NCBI GenBank assembly: GCA_019648995.1
Contig: BLXT01005070.1
Span: 142,351 to 180,719 of the forward strand
Reading direction: 5' to 3'
From: Plakobranchus ocellatus
Lineage: Eukaryota > Mollusca > Gastropoda > Plakobranchidae
Length of the DNA: 38,369 nt
Made by a program: the position numbers and the translations under genes. The notes beneath the pieces are model-generated. The model had not been told where the DNA came from and did no database searches. It was given only the letters and a program-made list of their open reading frames with translations. This document shows, in pieces, positions 1 through 8,696 of the stretch. Position 1 is the first letter of the stretch; every line of letters begins with the position of its first letter.

Positions 1-110
1 TTTTTTTTTTAATTATATATAAATATATTCAATCGATATTTTGTTGTCTCAATACCGCTTGTGTTCATTGGGTGCTAGAATTACCTTTTTTCTGATGTCT
101 CGTCAATAGC

Positions 111-121
111 CTCTCTCTCTC

Positions 122-164
<43 letters not shown>

Positions 165-211
165 ATCTCTCTCTCTTTCTCTCTCTATCTCTCTCTCTTT
201 CTCTCCCTCCC
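111..211. repeat. CT microsatellite
   Basis: A nearly continuous (CT)n tract with scattered TTT, CCC and A interruptions, passing into a C-rich pyrimidine stretch to about 231. It lies in what should be a TOX intron or upstream sequence. Confidence 0.95.
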
Positions 212-660
212 GCCCGCTCTCTTTTCCCTCCATCACACACACAATCTGTAATCTATCCGAGAATCTATTAGATCTATCCCCTTTTCTTTTACCGCTTCAG
301 CTGTTGTGATTTGAATGTGCATATTACTTGTAGGATTTTCAGGTAAGCCCATGAGTACTTATGATTTATCATTTTAAAGCATTTCTGTCTATTTCTCTTC
401 TGAGGCATCTTCTTGTGCACTCCACACCTACCGACAATTTTTTCCTTCACTTTAGGTTTCCTTAATAAAAGTTTAGTATACAATGGATTGTTGAAAAAAA
501 ATATTGATTTGTTTTAGTTTTTTTTTCAGTTTCCACTCGGAGAAAAAAAAAAAAGGTATTAATGAGTAATTGGGTAGCCTCAAATAGGTCTACTTTGCCA
601 TAAGAAATTATAGCCCCAACAGATCGCAGGAAGAGTGATTACCTGAATTAGACTGCATGA
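212..660. other. Probable TOX intron or upstream sequence, no gene seen
   Basis: AT-rich sequence after the CT tract. No reading frame resembles the missing TOX N-terminus (the acidic EEFEIPP block). It ends with a weak branch-point-like and acceptor context before 677. Confidence 0.6.
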
Positions 661-676
661 GTAATATTAATCATAG

Positions 677-1332
677 TGAAATTTGACCAAGCATTACAAA
701 ATCTTGAGAATTCAATCAAACTCTTCCAAGCAATCTACAAAGACACTAAGCCAAGTTTATCAGTGATGTCTGATCAGGATGGCAGCATGAATGGCGGTGG
801 CATGTCCCCTCCCTCATTTCCCATAGCTGGTATGGGCGATATGAGCCCTTCCTCTACTGTGCAAGCCCCAGCAGCCAGCAACAACAGTGTCTCGGGAACA
901 GGCTCGGGTCAGCAGCGCCTGGGTGCCCTAGAAAGCATCGCCGGAGAGTTACTCGGCCTGTCAACTCCAATCTTCCCACCCACGACTTTTGACCTCCCCG
1001 ACATCAGCTACTCCAATAGTGTTAACAGCACCAGTAGCAGCAGTATGTTTGGTGGTGACCATCACAACATCTTTGGGGGAGCTGGTCAGCTCATGGGAGA
1101 CCTCACCATGTCCACTGCCGCCGGTCATAACAACCATCACCATCACCACCACAACCAGCACCATCACAGCAGCCATCACGAGCAGCAGATGCAGATTCAA
1201 CAGTCACTGCAGCAAATACAACAGCAGCAGCAGTTGCGGCAGCAGCAAGGGATGGCTCCATTTCCAGCTACAGTGAGCAGCCCACAAGGCACTTCTAGCA
1301 GTGATGATAGTGATGACTTACCTTTAGCTCAA
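677..1332 (+). CDS. TOX: TOX exon with Ser/Gly-rich, His-rich and Gln-rich segments
   Basis: The frame is open from 661 (an in-frame TGA lies at 658-660) and ends at a strong donor (GTGAGT at 1333) in phase 0. The 5' border is uncertain. An acceptor at 675-676 (ATTAATCATAG) gives the longest exon. A second acceptor-like AG at 762-763 lies just before an in-frame ATG at 766, which reads [11 protein letters not shown], so the exon could start there or translation could begin there. The segment [16 protein letters not shown] resembles the LDLPSITIS stretch of vertebrate TOX. A His-rich run spans about 1124-1180, a Gln-rich run about 1180-1248, and an acidic [11 protein letters not shown] end follows. 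Confidence 0.8.
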
Positions 1333-4300
1333 GTGAGTAATTTTTTTTTTCATTTTGTTTAGTTTTTAAAATTTTGTTACACACTCTTGTTTTTAACTTT
1401 TTTTTTTCAAATACTGTTTCATGTTTAGTCTTTTTTTCTCTCTTGGCTTGTTTCCTACTGGTTTATCATGTGAATCTAATTTTAATTCCATCTTTTAAAA
1501 TAATATTGTGAGGCCAAAAGCTGCAGTCTTTCAAAAAAGATTTTATTCCCTGGATTTCAAATCTTGTCAGTCTATTTCCATATGCAGGATTCTTCAGTCA
1601 TCCTTCATTAATCAAAAAAAGAAACTGCCTTTAACTGTTCATACATTTTTTCCTAAACTTAGTTGGCCAAACGTCAGGCATTTCCTGCTTCAACCGTGCC
1701 TGTCTCATCCGCTGCTGAGACTGCTGGAGTCGGATCACACGAGAACAGTCCCAGTGAGAGTACCGCCTCATCCACGGCATCTGCAGCTTCCAACTCAGCT
1801 GGTGGCGGGTCTGGAAGTACACCAGCCAAGAAAGTAAAACCCTCCAAAAGAAAAAAGAAGAAAGATCCCAATGAGCCTCAAAAGTAAGTAACAATGAAAA
1901 TGGTGTCAACTGAAATTTCAATTGTTCAATTTTGTTCTTCTTTGTTGTTATTGTTGTTTTTATGAAAGCTGCAGTGCATGTGCATCTATCCTGTCTCCAC
2001 AAGCTATAAATTAGTTTTTCAATGATTCCTATAAGGTTATGACAGGGGGGGGGGGTTGTCATTGATTGTATGTATAATAACTTTAACGTTTTTAAAGAAA
2101 GTTATTTCAATGTCATTAAAAAAAAATTTATGTTGATCATATCACTGACATTTTCACAATAACGTAGTTTATCAAAGTTGAATATAGAGGGTTTTTTAAA
2201 ATCACTTTTTACTGAACTTTTTATCAAAGCTATTGGAATTTTCCTTAAGCTCCATTGCTTAATTGACAAGTATTCCTTTGTCTAAGGATGTGTCTAAAAA
2301 GGCACCAAAATTTTTTTTTTTTATAACAAGCTGGGACTGAGACTTTTCATTGCACTCTTCTGTACAGTGACTTGTCAGATAAACTGATATTTTGACTGCA
2401 TAGGACTTTTCATCGCTCTGTTGGAAGACATTTAATTCATTTTTATCAATTTGTGTCGGAACCCATTTCCCAAACTTGTACATAAGAAAAGATTTTACGA
2501 ATTTGTTGTTCAGCTTGGTTTTTATCTCTTTTCGTCTTTTTTATTTAAATTTTATTTATTTTAAATTTTGCATAGTTATACCCAGTGTATACAAAAGAAC
2601 ATGATTTGTGAGTTCCTTAATTTAAAGATATGTCATCAATAGTTAAGTCTACTATATCTTTTTCACTTCAGTCAATGTTGCATGTCTTGGATGTTCTCTT
2701 GAGTCCATCCTGTTTTCCAAAGAAAATACTCCTTTGCAATTGTTTTATTATCAAGACAAAACTGATCGTTTGATGTTGATTCAATTTTTTTTACAACAAA
2801 GTGAATCCTCTCACCCTTTTGAGGATAAGGGATAAGTCGATATATAAGTCAGTCTTCATTTTATATCAAACTCCGGGCATCATGTTAAGTACAGAGCTAT
2901 CAACTGTTACTGATTTTCAATAATTCACTACTGAAATGAACCTCAAGTTACTCAGTTATTGAATCAAGATTAAAAAATGTTGAAGTCTTGCCTTAGAACT
3001 ACCCTTTCCCCTTCCCCCTCTGTTCAGTAGGGCCTTCATCTTTGTCAAGTATTGACACTTGTGAATGAGTGGTGTATGATGTTGGAATTTTATCTTTTTG
3101 AGTCTTTTGGGCATCGGACTATTATTAAGAACTCTATGCTTAAAACATTAAAAAATGCAGTGATGAAGTTTGTACAATTGTCGCCTGTCTTTTTTCTGTA
3201 TGGTATATATTGAAATAACAGTAATAATCAGTAAAATAAATAAAAATAACATTTGTCACACTCTGTTGTTTGTAAATAAAAAATAACCCCAAAAATGGAA
3301 CTGTCACATGCCTTAGTCTTTTTATCTCTAAATTATAATAATAGTCAAAAAATGCAATAAAATTGTCACCTATGACAGTCTTTTATCTCTTTTAGCCATT
3401 AAATTCAATTAAATTATAATCTGTCACACTTAACTTTTTCTAAAGTACAACAATAGTCAATAAACCCAATAATTTTGTCCTTTTGTCACACTATTTTTTT
3501 TTTTATTATTAAATAACAAATATAGACAATAAACTCAATAAAACCAGTCCTCTGTCATAGTCTCTTACATTCTAAATTACAATAATGGTCAATAAAACAC
3601 ATTAAAATTTTATCTGTTAGACTTCATTTTCTATAAGGTACAATAATAGTCAATAGATTCAATTAAATTGTCATATGTCAGTCTCTGCTAGGTCTAAATT
3701 TAAAAAATAGTCAGTCAACTCAATAACGTTGTCATCTATCATAGTCTGTTGTCTCTAAATAACAATATTAGCCAATAAATCCATTAAAATTGTCACCAAT
3801 CACACTCTATCATCTCTAGGCTACGTTAGTGGTCAATGAACTCAACAAAATTGTCATCTATCATAGTCTGTTATACGAGGTGATACAGATGTGACACAAG
3901 TTTTCTGCGTCTACCGATCCCCTCACTTAACAATACCTGATGGGAGACGCATTATCTAATATAATAAGCAACTTGCTGACACCTGTGCCATAATACATGT
4001 TGAGGGTAAAACCTGAGTGTGAGGGTAAGCATTATCAAAATGCTATTTTTATTTTTACTTTCTGCTCAAATTGTGACTAATAAGTCTCTCAAAATTTCCT
4101 TGGGTTGAGAGTGAATTGAGAGAGTTAAAAGAATGATATCACAGGAAAATTGCTTCATTTCACCCAGATTTATTTGAGCCATAAAAAAAAATTGTAACTG
4201 TTGGTGTTTTTCCTCAGGCCTGTGTCGGCATATGCTCTGTTTTTCCGTGACACACAAGCCACAATCAAGGGCCACAACCCAAGCGCCAGCTTTGGGGAAG

Positions 4301-7300
4301 TCTCCAAAATTGTTGCTTCGATGTGGGATCAGTTGGACCCAGAACACAAAGATGTGAGTGTTTTCAATATTTGACTTATTAAAATCCAATCTAAAAATCA
4401 TCATCTGTTCATCACTGTCTTTAGTGATACTTGCAGCTGTAATTTTCAACTCTCAAGGAATTTTTGCTCAAATCATATTTAATTGTTTAGACCATCGTCA
4501 CAAGCACCTCACAATTCTTTTTGCCCATTATTATTACGTCAAAATGTAGCTTTTCTGATCAGGAATTGTATAAGATTTCTGCATTTTAGCAATGAATGGG
4601 TTGTATTTGATCCATCAAAGTGACAAACATAATTATTAAAATTTTGTTTTTTTCTTTCGAAACATAATTGTTTCTTTTTTATTGATTTTGAAAAGGTGTG
4701 TATTGATTTTATGTTTTTGTTTGTTTTGTTTTCTTTTTCTTTTTAAAGTGAGGCTAAATTTTGGTGGGGTTTTTTTTTCTATATTAAGCTACATTAGAAT
4801 TGTTTGGCATTTTGTTTGTTTTTTTTTTTAAACAGTTTTTTCTCCATTTTGGTTGCATATGTGCACCACTTATTTGCCTCAGAGTTAATTACCAATATTT
4901 ACATCTTCCTAGGTTTATAAGAAAAAGACAGAGACAGCCAAGAAGCAGTACTTGAAACAGTTGGCTGCCTACAGAGCAAGTCAAGTCTCACAAGTAAGTT
5001 TACTCTTGATTGTTATCATAGTTAGAGAATGCTTTGGTTGGCATAGAGAATGCTTTGGTTGGCATAACTCATCTTGAAATTTATACCAGCTCTTCCTGAG
5101 TCCTTCAACATTGAGGTGTGAGCTTTGAGGCCTTCTTTAACTCTTTAAACCCAAGCGGCTGCAGAGTGAATACCCATGGCAATCAACATTTTGCAGTATT
5201 TTATTTTATTTTTCAAAAAGCTTTTACAATTCTGAATATTTTTTTATGTAACACTTTAGGTTTTTCACTGTTACAGGTTGTCTATTACTTAAAGAAAAAA
5301 AGGTACCCTCTTCTTCATTTTCCAAACTTCTATAACCTTGCGTTGAAACATGGAATAGGCCTGTGGGTTTTAAGAGATAATGGGATCACAAAAATCAAAT
5401 TAAATAAAAATGAAAATAAATAAGTAAATGGGAATGGGGGCTGTAGAAATTCAAATGACGAAAAATATATATTTTTAGAAAAATTTCTTCTCAATGTAGA
5501 CATAGGTAGAGCAGTTTCCCTAGCTTAAATTACTGACAGAATAGGTTCACAAAATGTGCCCTTGACATTCTAGATTTCTTTAAAGTTTTCTACAATTTTT
5601 ATCCTTGATAAAGTGGAGTAAAGAGTAATCAACACTTGGTCATAAGAAGTCTACACACATGAGATCACCTAGAATAAAATGAAGAAAAAAATGAGCAATA
5701 TGGCAACCAGAGTAAATCTTATTTTGGGCATACTGAGTTTTAAAAAATGGCTATGCTTTATACTTCTATAAATAAAAAAGCCTTATTCTCTATCACAATT
5801 CTCTCAAAAGATATGAGGTTCACTATTGCACTTCTATTATTTTTTTGAGAAAATAAACATTTTCAACAGCCTCTCTTGCAAAAGGTTTGTCACAGTGGTG
5901 TGTCTAATTTATTAGACATCATATGGAAAAGTATCATTCAAACAGCAAAAACAACATAATAGGAAAAACAAGTGATAATAAGGCATAATAGGCTAGATTG
6001 AGTGAAAATTATCCCACTTCAAACCAAAGGTAGTAATATTGAAAGCAAAACATAATATAACTTTTTTCCCTTTGGTTCTCTCCCTGTTCTGTAGTCTGCC
6101 TCAGATGAAACGGAGAAATCTCCATCCCCATCTGCTGCCATGGCTGTATCTTCACCCCAGAATCTAGGTGGCCACATGATGTCACTTAGCCCAACGCAAC
6201 AACCAATCGGAACCTCAGGTTTTGCTTCTGGTATGGATATGTCCACTATATTGTGGCATTTTGTCTGCCTTGGAGTCTTTTTAGCTCTTAGGGACATGAT
6301 TTAATTCAATTAAATTAAAGATGTAAAACTCTGCAACTAATTGGTAACTGTCAAAAGGGCTTCGTTGCTTTAAATAATGAAACCCAATAATGTTTCATGA
6401 TATGCATTGTATGACCTTGGCAACTCCTCATAACTAATTAAAGACGATTTTTTTTTAATTTGATGCCTTAAAATTTGTTATTTAATTGTGAAATGTAAGG
6501 ACAAAATGCAACTTTTGTTTTAATCAATGTTATGTTGTAGATCCTGATGGTCCAATACAGGCTGACTGATAAACACATTTAATTTTTTCTCCAGGCCCTG
6601 TTGTGAGTCCTCCACATATGGCATCAACATTGGAAGAGCAGCAGCAGCAGCAGCTACATCAACACCAGATGCAGCATCAGCAGCAGCAACAGCAAATGGT
6701 TCATATGTCGCCTCAGCATCAGATGATGCAACAGCAGCATATGATGCACCAACAAATGCAACAGCAGCAGCAACATATGCAGCAGATACAGCAACAGCAA
6801 CATTTGATGAGCATGGGTGACCAGCATCCAGGAGCACCTTCACCGCCACAGCAGCAGCAGCATCACTCACCTCCTCAACATCAGGAACATGGCAACATGT
6901 ATAGCGAATACATTGAGCCCCCTAGAGTGAGTCATTACCAATAAGTTTGATAAGCCCTTGAACATCTTCAATTCATTCAAATATTTTTCTGTTTTTCCAT
7001 ACGGATGATGCCTGACAAATGCCTGCTTTTGTGCAAGCTTTTCACATGTTAAAATCTTGAGCAACAAGACTTTCTTTTTACTGTACTTGGATCTTAAGAC
7101 TGGCATCTTGATCAATCAGCTTTTGTTAGAAAAATTTACTCTTGACTTGTAAATATAAATGTATAAATTTCTTGAATTTGCAGACTTAGTTTGTTAGATA
7201 ATTGAAAGACGATGCACATTAATTTGGAAGCATTTTTTGAAGACAGGAGAAAGGAGAGGGTAAGAAGTATTTTTGCACCTTTGCCTTTTTTCTTTTGTAA

Positions 7301-8423
7301 GATAGGCCTATCAATATTTATGGTTTGTTTTTTTTTTTATTTGAAAGAGAGAAAAAAGCTTTGGCATTACATACTGTGACAGGCATTTATTAAATGTTAA
7401 AAGCTTACTTTTGTCTTCTTTCCACCGTGATTTGACTGTGTAGGAAATGGATATGGCTTACCCTCACTGTGTTCGAGCTGGATGTACAAACCAAGCGAGA
7501 GAGAACCCTGCCTGGGACTCCGAGTACTGCAGTAACGACTGCGTCATTACACACTGCAGGTAGTGGTCAGCCTATAAACTTTAGATATGCATTCATTATT
7601 TGCCACAAGATAGGAAAACCTGCCATTGTGTTGTTACTCATTTGACAGATTTCCTCTTAAGTAACCTTTAAACATGCATCCGCCATTTGAGAGAGGGTGG
7701 GGAAGTAAAAAAGAGAGGGGGGGAGGGGCAAAAAGAGAAGGAGGAGAAGAGATGGATTTGGCAGATTAGGGCAAGCAACAAGAATCAGTTTCTTTTCTGG
7801 GAAATTTCTATCTTCAGAGGCAAACTTTCTTTAAAAGTTCACAACTTCTCACGAGATCTCGCATTTGATACACAGACATATCTAAGAGAAAAATAACAGC
7901 TTAGTATATAGTAGCAATTGAAAGGCATGTATTTGCTTTTGCTTCGGTGCCCTGTAAAACTGATTGAATATTTTACAAATAATTCTAGATGTTAAAAAAA
8001 GATGTTAACAAAAAATTACATCTCTTCAAAGAGAGGCAAAAAGTAAAGAAAAAAAATATGTAATCCTTTTCTGTCTGAAGTGTAAGGAATATTATTTCTT
8101 GTCAAGAGAGGTTTTTTAATCAAATGTGATTTGCCTATTAAAAATGCTAGATATGAGGAATTGTCCAACAAAAAATAAAGCAAATATTTGAAAACAATCG
8201 GAGGCGTCAACAACATGTTTATTTTTACACATTATTTAGAGATCTCCAATATTTCTAGCCACTTTTGTCTATTTTTTGCTGTACAGCATCTTTAGGCAAC
8301 TGGTGGCAAATAATTGATTTGCAGTTCTGACCCTTCAATTCTGACTTGCTTCCTCTCCACAGAGACATTTTCACAACATGGGTGAGTTCAAGGTCTGGCT
8401 CGAATTCTTACCCTGTTAAGTGA
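677..8423 (+). CDS. TOX: TOX-family HMG-box protein, TOX4-like (partial at 5' end, 8 coding exons)
   Basis: Probable nuclear chromatin or transcription regulator that binds DNA through one HMG box. Joined exons: 677-1332, 1663-1883, 4218-4353, 4913-4993, 6095-6230, 6595-6926, 7444-7559 and 8363-8423. All borders are GT..AG and all phases agree, giving about 579 residues up to the TGA at 8421-8423. Order: Ser/Gly/His/Gln-rich region; basic signal [20 protein letters not shown] leading into the HMG box; Gln/Met/His-rich region; Cys/His module CVRAGC...[12 protein letters not shown] with a DIFTTWVSS tail. The HMG box is close to vertebrate TOX proteins, and the intron inside KD|VY falls where I recall the vertebrate one. 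The C-terminal module is known from TOX4 (CVRSGC...YCSNEC...HCRDVFLAWVASR) and not from TOX, TOX2 or TOX3, hence the TOX4-like call. The usual N-terminal TFHTPSLGDEEFEIPPI block is not seen and should lie upstream. Human TOX4 is 621 residues, so little is missing. Family assignment is very secure; one-to-one orthology is inferred. Confidence 0.93.
1663..1883 (+). CDS. TOX: TOX exon with nuclear localisation signal and start of HMG box
   Basis: The acceptor is ACTTAG at 1661-1662 and the donor GTAAGT at 1884. The exon enters in phase 0 and leaves in phase 2; the split Lys codon is completed by the next exon. It encodes [12 protein letters not shown], then a Ser/Ala/Gly-rich linker, then [20 protein letters not shown], the lysine-rich nuclear signal that precedes the HMG box in all TOX proteins. 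Confidence 0.95.
1884..3177 (+). other. TOX: TOX intron 2, 5' part
   Basis: Non-coding, starting at donor GTAAGT. It holds a G9 run near 2046-2054 and several T runs. No repeat family or RNA gene was recognised. Confidence 0.8.
3178..3875. repeat. Degenerate minisatellite, unit about 60 bp, about 11 copies
   Basis: The words TTGTCA..TATCATAGTCT, CTCTAAAT and ATAGTCAATAAACTCAATAA recur in the same order. The GTCAC/GTCAT anchor occurs near 3256, 3303, 3365, 3422, 3485, 3554, 3671, 3731, 3795 and 3853, giving a mean spacing close to 60 bp once a diverged copy near 3617 is counted. Copies are clearly diverged, the later ones less so. The array lies wholly inside TOX intron 2. Confidence 0.85.
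3876..4217 (+). other. TOX: TOX intron 2, 3' part
   Basis: Unique-looking AT-rich sequence that ends in the strong polypyrimidine tract and acceptor before the HMG-box exon. Nothing else was recognised. Confidence 0.7.
4218..4353 (+). CDS. TOX: TOX exon: HMG-box helices 1 and 2
   Basis: The acceptor is TTTTTCCTCAG at 4217 and the donor GTGAGT at 4354. Read with the split Lys, it gives [20 protein letters not shown] followed by [20 protein letters not shown]. The vertebrate equivalent reads [20 protein letters not shown], so this is one of the best conserved segments in the window. It covers the first two DNA-binding helices, including the Phe-Phe pair and the Trp of the HMG core. Confidence 0.98.
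4354..4912 (+). other. TOX: TOX intron 3
   Basis: A GTGAGT..TAG intron splitting the HMG box between helices 2 and 3. T-rich, with no embedded gene or repeat seen. Confidence 0.9.
4913..4993 (+). CDS. TOX: TOX exon: HMG-box helix 3
   Basis: This 27-codon exon runs from acceptor AG at 4911-4912 to donor GTAAGT at 4994, phase 0 at both ends. It encodes [20 protein letters not shown] followed by RASQVSQ, matching vertebrate [20 protein letters not shown]. It forms the third helix and the end of the HMG box. Confidence 0.98.
4994..6094 (+). other. TOX: TOX intron 4 with a 21-bp tandem duplication
   Basis: Mostly featureless AT-rich sequence. At 5023-5064 the unit TAGAGAATGCTTTGGTTGGCA is present twice in direct tandem without mismatches, which suggests a recent local duplication just inside the donor side. 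Confidence 0.85.
6095..6230 (+). CDS. TOX: TOX exon: Ser/Pro-rich linker after the HMG box
   Basis: The acceptor is TTCTGTAG at 6093-6094. It encodes [20 protein letters not shown], then a Met/Gly/Ser-rich stretch ending GTSGFASG. Two donors fit the same phase: GTATGG at 6231 (chosen) and GTTTTG at 6219, which would drop four residues. No domain is recognised. It connects the HMG box to the Gln-rich region and is poorly conserved in the family. Confidence 0.85.
6231..6594 (+). other. TOX: TOX intron 5
   Basis: A short intron with nothing recognised beyond its splice signals. Confidence 0.85.
6595..6926 (+). CDS. TOX: TOX exon: Gln/Met/His-rich low-complexity region
   Basis: The acceptor is TTTTCTCCAG at 6594 and the donor GTGAGT at 6927, leaving in phase 0. 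The first Gly codon is split with the previous exon. It encodes [15 protein letters not shown], then dense Gln, Met and His (CAG/CAA/CAT/ATG repeats at about 6638-6805), a Pro-rich stretch, and [11 protein letters not shown]. Human TOX3 has a comparable Gln/Met/His-rich C-terminal half. Such tracts often act in transactivation; that role here is inference. Confidence 0.93.
6927..7443 (+). other. TOX: TOX intron 6
   Basis: An AT-rich GTGAGT..TAG intron. No repeats or RNA genes seen. Confidence 0.85.
7444..7559 (+). CDS. TOX: TOX exon: C-terminal Cys/His module
   Basis: The acceptor is ACTGTGTAG at 7443 and the donor GTAGTG at 7560, leaving in phase 2. It encodes [20 protein letters not shown] and then [18 protein letters not shown]. 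The spaced Cys residues (CVRAGC and YCSNDC, followed by HC) match the TOX4 tail CVRSGC...YCSNECVVKHC and look metal-binding. This module separates TOX4-type proteins from the other three vertebrate paralogues. Confidence 0.95.
7560..8362 (+). other. TOX: TOX intron 7
   Basis: An intron with a purine-rich patch (AGAGGGGGGGAGGGG, near 7710-7760). Nothing else recognised. Confidence 0.85.
8363..8423 (+). CDS. TOX: TOX terminal coding exon
   Basis: The acceptor is CCTCTCCACAG at 8362. The first base completes Arg; then [19 protein letters not shown] and TGA at 8421-8423. Vertebrate TOX4 ends DVFLAWVASRNSNTVVFVK, so both length and final residues agree. A strong donor-like GTGAGT at 8382-8387 lies inside the Val-Ser codons, but homology across it argues that it is coding, so no further exon is needed. 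Confidence 0.9.
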
Positions 8424-8690
8424 GTGCTTCAACTAGTCCTGTTCATTCCTATAAAAGCTGTGGTTTCTGGAAAAAAGAACCATAGTGAAGCAAACGCGTG
8501 TTGTTGCCTAGTCATTTTAACTCTGCTTGATTAAGAATTAATCCTGCTTTTCTTAAAGAGTTTCATTTTTTTTGGAGGGGGTGGGGTGTCATAATTTAGT
8601 GTTATCTGAAATGCAAACTTCATTAATGATTATGTCATATTTCTTCTAAAATTATCAATGTCATTATGTGTTATCTGGAAAATGTATTCA

Positions 8691-8696
8691 ATTAAA
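8691..8696 (+). promoter_or_regulatory. Candidate TOX poly(A) signal (ATTAAA)
   Basis: The first ATTAAA after the TOX stop, followed by a GT-rich stretch. Others lie at 8772 and 9222. The first canonical AATAAA I see is at 11823, so the 3' UTR may be about 0.3 to 3.4 kb long; the sequence alone does not decide. Confidence 0.3.

Noticed and set aside
961-1200. Val/Met-rich minus-strand frame and a Thr-rich + frame in the first TOX exon
   Set aside because: Both overlap the conserved TOX frame and only mirror its CAT/CAC repeat.
6520-6870. Ala/Val-rich minus-strand open frame of 116 codons
   Set aside because: It is the antisense shadow of the CAG-rich TOX exon; GCT/GTT codons arise from the repeat.
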